The position numbers and the translations under genes are program-made. Below are positions 60,109-64,000 of a stretch of 64,000 bases of DNA, piece after piece. Under the pieces are notes generated by a model. That model ran no database searches. It saw only the letters and a program-made list of their open reading frames with translations, and was not told the DNA's origin. The stretch's first letter is position 1. Every line of letters starts with the position of its first letter. Source of the DNA: Pleurodeles waltl (lineage: Eukaryota > Chordata > Amphibia > Caudata > Salamandridae); NCBI RefSeq assembly GCF_031143425.1, contig NC_090438.1, forward strand, positions 772,531,138 through 772,595,137, given 5' to 3'.

Positions 60109-61058
60109 TTAACGGTGGACCCTTTTCATTTGTTGACCGATGTCACAGCAAGGTACATACTGCTTGGTCTGTTTGTATAGACCTGGCCACCAGAAGCGTG
60201 CTTGCAACGATAAAATAGTAGCCACCACACCAGCATGGGCAGAAGCAACTCCCTCATGTGCTGCTTTAATCCACTCAGGCCTTTGATCTTGGTTGGGGCT
60301 CACACGATCACCCACCCTTGGTGTTGTTACTAAGGCATTATTGAGGCTAGATATGTGGTCAAAATATTTGGCAGAATATGCCTTTGGCATGGGCTTGCCT
60401 TCAGCCAAAGCTTTTCATCATCCAATCTTGTCTGTGAACGAGTTATTGCAGCAACAGAAGCCGTAGCGACTACTGACTTGGCTGCTTCAGCAGCCAGGGT
60501 ATTGCCAGTAACATGTATTCCAACACATTGATGTCCCAATGTATGAACTACATTGACAATTGGTAGCGTTTCTTTCAGACCTGCTACTTTCTTTGTTTAA
60601 TGGTGTTGCCTTCTGAATCTCTGAACCCTTTCTGGCACCAGTATTGCAGATATTCATTTAAGGACTGGGCACAGTACTATGAGTCACAGATGATTAATGC
60701 TAAGTGTCCTGGATCCGTGTGTTCCGGTGCCATCAACAGAGCTTTGCTAATTGTGCAGTGCAGTCCCCTAAGGTCTGTGTATAGTGTGTTGTGGATGGAA
60801 TTCACCATCCTTCATGTAGCCACTCACGACTGCGCAGGCAGTGGAGTATTGATGTTTAGTCCCTACTGCAAACTGGGCTGGACATTCAGTGTACATAGTT
60901 ATTTGATAATCTTCATCAGGAAATGTTTTTTGCTGGAACTGGATATTCAAGTTCGTATTGTAGGAATTTTGGAGTTTGGAATTTTGGGTCAAAAACATAG
61001 TCTGCATCAGTGGCTGTAAGAGACTTTGCCCTTTATATTCCCACATAGATGTAGTGCC
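60109..61058 (-). pseudogene. pol: Foamy-like endogenous retrovirus pol, RNase H and integrase zinc-binding region
   Basis: Minus-strand frames follow the pol order. An RNase H start with MYTECPAQFAVG and CAVVSGYM lies at 60768-61046, where the expected Asp of YTD reads Glu. The RNase H end HVTGNTLAAEAAKS lies near 60330-60539. An integrase N-terminal domain with paired His (AAHEGVASAHAG) and PCCDIGQQ lies at 60109-60408. The second zinc Cys appears to be Gly. Stops interrupt the reading near 60410 and 60598. Confidence 0.72.
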
Positions 61059-61610
61059 TTAACATTGGGAACACTGACTTTGGTAATGGCCTTGAGGGCT
61101 GGGATTAGAGACATGACAAAGATGTATTTTCCCCTGGGCCAGAGTTCTCTTTTTAATGACAGCCATATGACCAGTAGTCAGTATTTTTTCTATTGGAGCA
61201 AATCGTTGTTCAGCTGTGGCATGCAAATGTGATTTGTATGCAACAGAGACAGTATCACCATCATTGAACATTACATAGGTGAAACTGATGGCACCAGCAG
61301 CTACTCTGATGACCAAACGTGTTTTGTTGTCTCTTGGGTGTAAGTGTTTAGCTGGAAGCATGTCTTGTTGCAATGCTCTGAGAATGCTTGTGTGTTTGAC
61401 TGTCCAATATTTGCTTGAAAAGTCAGGATGTATTAAGTCATATAATGGTTTAATGCGTTGTGCATAATCCGAAATGAAAGTTCTGCCCAAGTTTAAAAAG
61501 CCCAACAGTGACTGGAGCTTTTTGTTAGTGTTTGGTGGTTGTAATTGTGCGCATGTTTCTAAAAATTGGAGCACTAGACTGTTGCCTTCATCTGATAGGT
61601 GGTATCCCAA
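61059..61610 (-). pseudogene. pol: Foamy-like endogenous retrovirus pol, RT thumb/connection to RNase H
   Basis: The 183-aa frame is the best preserved part of the provirus. It has QLQPPNTNKKLQSLLGFLNL, then GRTFISDYAQRIKPLYDLI, which are thumb and connection motifs shared by spumaviral RT. Further on, AEQRFAPIEKILTTGHMAVI continues into a KKRTLAQGKI motif, an arrangement I associate with foamy viruses rather than with Ty3/gypsy, ERV1 or ERV2. It is the main evidence for calling the provirus foamy-like. Confidence 0.85.
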
Positions 61611-62486
61611 AAATAGGACACTAAGGAAGGCTTTTTTTAATTATTTATTTTTATTTGAATTTGTAGCCTAATTCGGCAATCCCACAACAATGCGACCCAC
61701 CCTTCTTACATGTTGAACAATCCGATAGATATCATCTATGCAGGACAATGCCTCAGGTTCAATGTCGTGTAAAATTAAGTTATAAGCTGAAAACAATCCT
61801 GGACTGTTTTAATACCCTTGTCAGCAATTTTTTTTCGAGAGCCTAAAGCTCTGAAACTTGTTAAATCCATACTTTAAGGCACCATATTTTGGCAGAAAAA
61901 AACATTGGAAATATCCAAGATTGTTTTGTATTTTTTTATGCACTATATTGTTAATAAGTGCTGTACTGTGTGCAAGTTGAAGGGCAAATGTACAGGCATA
62001 ACTGTTTATATGTCTCTAGTCTAAGACTATTCTATATGAATGGTCCGGTTTAGGTACGGGGAACAATGGATTGTTCATTGGTGAGACACAGGATACAATT
62101 ATACCCTGGTACTCTAGCTGTGTGAGGATTTCCTTCCCTCACAGGTGCTCTAGCTTCATGCTCTATTGGATATTGGGGATGAGGTTGGGGTTGGGATTTA
62201 ATTGATATTTTATGGTAGGGGGAATCTTTATCCCATCTTACATGGTTGCGATATAACGCGGGTGCCTGCGCCTTTGCCCAATCAATGATATCAACCTCAC
62301 TGAGCTCTCTGGGAACAAGGGGTGAGAAAGATGGTTCAATTACCTCTTACCCATCTGGGAGATTATGGACAAGTTCTAGTGGCCAATCTTTTTCAGCCAG
62401 TTAGATATCATAGATGGTGGTAACGCAATCCCAAAAGATGGCGTCTATTGTGTGCTCGATGTCTCCTTCGAATTGTAATTTTAGTT
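61611..62486 (-). pseudogene. pol: Foamy-like endogenous retrovirus pol, RT fingers/palm
   Basis: A stretch reads NNPLFPVPKPD then RIVLDYRHINSY, motifs of retroviral RT fingers and palm. The catalytic box at 61731-61742 reads CIDD (in ALSCIDDIYRIV) instead of the usual Y.DD. A frame change occurs near 62130. A protease-to-RT linker probably extends to 62486, where the inverted-repeat element interrupts the pol sequence. Confidence 0.78.
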
Positions 62487-62488
62487 TA

Positions 62489-63101
62489 ACCCCTTCCCTG
62501 CCAGGCCTTTTCCCCTCAGGTGCCAGGCCTTTTTTTGGCTATTTGGGGTAGTTTGCGCTTAGGCCCTCATAACGTTTTTTCCACATAAGCTACCCTCGCC
62601 AAATTTGCGTCCTTTTTTTCCCAACATCCTAGGGATTCTAGAGGTACCCAGAGTTTGTGGGTTCCCCTGAAGGAGACCAAGACATTAGCCAAAATACAGC
62701 AAGAATGTTGGTTTTTTTCCCCAAAAAAATTGAAAAAAAGGGCTGCAGAAGGCTTGTAGTTTTGTCCCTGAAAATGGCACCAACAAAGGGTTTGCAGTGC
62801 TAAAAATCGCCATCTTCTCAGCTTTCAGGAACAGGCTGACTTGAATCAGAAAACCACATTTTTCAACCCCATTTTTTAAATAATTTTTGTGTGTGCTTTT
62901 AGCGTCCTTCCAGTTAGTGACAGAAATAGGTGTGAAACCAGTGCTTGATCCCGGAAAGCTAAACATTTCTGAAAAGTAGACAAAATTCTGAATTCACCAA
63001 GATGTTTTGTGTGTGGGGGAAGAGCTGAAAGACTGTTACCCCCCTCAGTTGGGGTGGGGGCATAACCATGCCCATACTGGTCGATAGCCACCACCCCACA
63101 A

Positions 63102-63132
<31 letters not shown>

Positions 63133-63499
63133 CCCTGGCATCTAGTCCATTTTCTGCCAAAGCATTTCTCTTCCGATCCGCGCTGGAAGCTCAGGGGCAG
63201 CCTTTGATGAGGTCAGCGAGCGATGGCACACTTAAGTCATCAAATGCCACGGGGGAGGTCCAGGGTGGGGTTGGGGTGGAAGGGGAAGCAATTCCCCTTC
63301 CATCCCTGCCTAGTGGAGGGGGGGCAGGGGTGGAAGGGAAAGCAATTCCCCTTCCACCCCAGCCTAGGGGAGGGGAGTGCTTGGCCATCGGGGGGAGCGC
63401 TAGCCCCGAGGGCCCATAGCAGGATGTAACGGTTAAGTCATCAGCACCCGAGAGGTGCAATTGAGGACGTAACCGTTACGTCCTGGGCACCCAAGGGGT
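62489..63499. mobile_element. 1.0-kb inverted-repeat element in the provirus pol, TA target duplication
   Basis: The ends ACCCCTTCCCTGCCAGG and CCTGGGCACCCAAGGGGT are imperfect inverted repeats, and TA flanks both sides (62487-62488, 63500-63501). Retroviral reading frames lie on both sides. The interior has a perfect palindrome ggacgtaac/gttacgtcc (63465-63483), a near-duplicated GGAAGGGGAAGCAATTCCCC stretch (63278 and 63334) and a T-run of about 31 bases near 63099. No transposase was found, so it is probably non-autonomous. Confidence 0.72.
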
Positions 63500-63501
63500 T
63501 A

Positions 63502-64000
63502 TTCAGCCTATCGGGTGTGAAGACGCACATGTCCTCAGTCTCGACTTGTATGAAATCATCAGTTGGTTTTACCTCCAGATGCTCTTGAAGATTCCAGTGA
63601 ACTGTGTTCTTCAGTAAAGCTCTCATCCTGAGTGGCATTTCGTATAGAAATAGCTGCCACTTTTTCTTTTTGAATTGAGGATTTTGTTGGGGAAGTTTCT
63701 TTTATTTCTTAACAGAAACTGTGACACGTTTCTCAGTTTCATGTACTCTGTTCACTGCTCTGACTGCCCACTTCCCTCACTGCATTTATCCGGTGAGTCC
63801 TGAAAGGAACGAGATTGGCGTGCATCAGTATATTGCTATCTACCAGGTGTTTTTTGAAATTATCTCTATTTCTAAGAATATTGCGATTTTGTGGGTTCTC
63901 CGAATACAGAGATTCTCCCTTCTCTTCTTTAGGTGTTTTTCTTTTTTTTTATTCCAGCATTTTTTAGAACCCTCAGGTGCTTGCTTAGTAGAATCCTTAT
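63502..64000 (-). pseudogene. Foamy-like endogenous retrovirus, gag end/protease region (tentative)
   Basis: A minus-strand frame from 63638 (MPLRMRALLKNTVHWNLQEH) continues to the inverted-repeat element. Upstream frames to 64000 are Lys/Arg- and Glu-rich, as the basic end of gag or start of pol could be. No protease active-site motif was seen. Assignment is by position and reading direction only. The provirus continues beyond the window. Confidence 0.45.

Overview
The window looks like a stretch of a large, repeat-swollen vertebrate genome, most probably a salamander or newt. The reasons are the density of long LTR elements, L1- and L2/CR1-like LINEs, two near-identical Tc1/mariner copies, GC-rich short inverted-repeat elements, and an endogenous foamy-like retrovirus. 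The species call is inference. There are no operons, prokaryotic signals, tRNA, rRNA or CRISPR arrays. Nearly every long open reading frame lies inside a repeat.

Only one host gene is visible. Three short exons on the + strand (10681-10739, 36901-36932, 49153-49231) have AG/GT borders and mutually compatible phases. The first reads KRKLLP..., like the nucleolar protein NOL7, and the next two extend it as a Lys/Glu/Asp-rich segment. If right, the window spans two complete NOL7 introns (about 26 kb and 12 kb) plus parts of the flanking ones, and most of the repeats sit inside those introns.

Layout. 1-1437: minus-strand 3' LTR fragment of a Ty3/gypsy-type element, followed by its polypurine tract and an RNase H remnant. 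About 1936-4335: decayed L1-like ORF2. About 4380-5756: old relative of the same LTR. 7992-9553: full-length Tc1/mariner element with an intact 338-aa transposase. 10681: first exon. 11990-12640: degenerate tandem repeat. 13094-15745: complete solo LTR. 16168-17053: short inverted-repeat element. 20290-22098: LTR-like remnant split by an L1 3' end. About 22990-24692 and 28975-31221: further diverged LTR relatives. 25640-28410: tandem repeats, a repeat family shared with 49780-50930, and a long palindrome. 31260-33290: two L1 fragments. 33472-36157 and 45704-48391: two more complete solo LTRs. 40490-41435: a 62-bp tandem array carrying a 299-bp MITE.

From about 51.9 kb to the right edge the window is dominated by minus-strand retroelements. 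These are an L2/CR1-like LINE (about 51880-53950) and a broken foamy-like endogenous retrovirus (about 64000 down to 54672, with pol and env recognisable). The provirus env is interrupted by a second Tc1/mariner copy (56253-57815) and its pol by a 1.0-kb TA-flanked inverted-repeat element (62489-63499).

The three solo LTRs (about 2.65-2.69 kb) each have a perfect 5-bp target-site duplication and share several stem-loops that covary between copies. The two Tc1 copies differ at eight residues by eye, and one of these changes a catalytic Asp to Gly.
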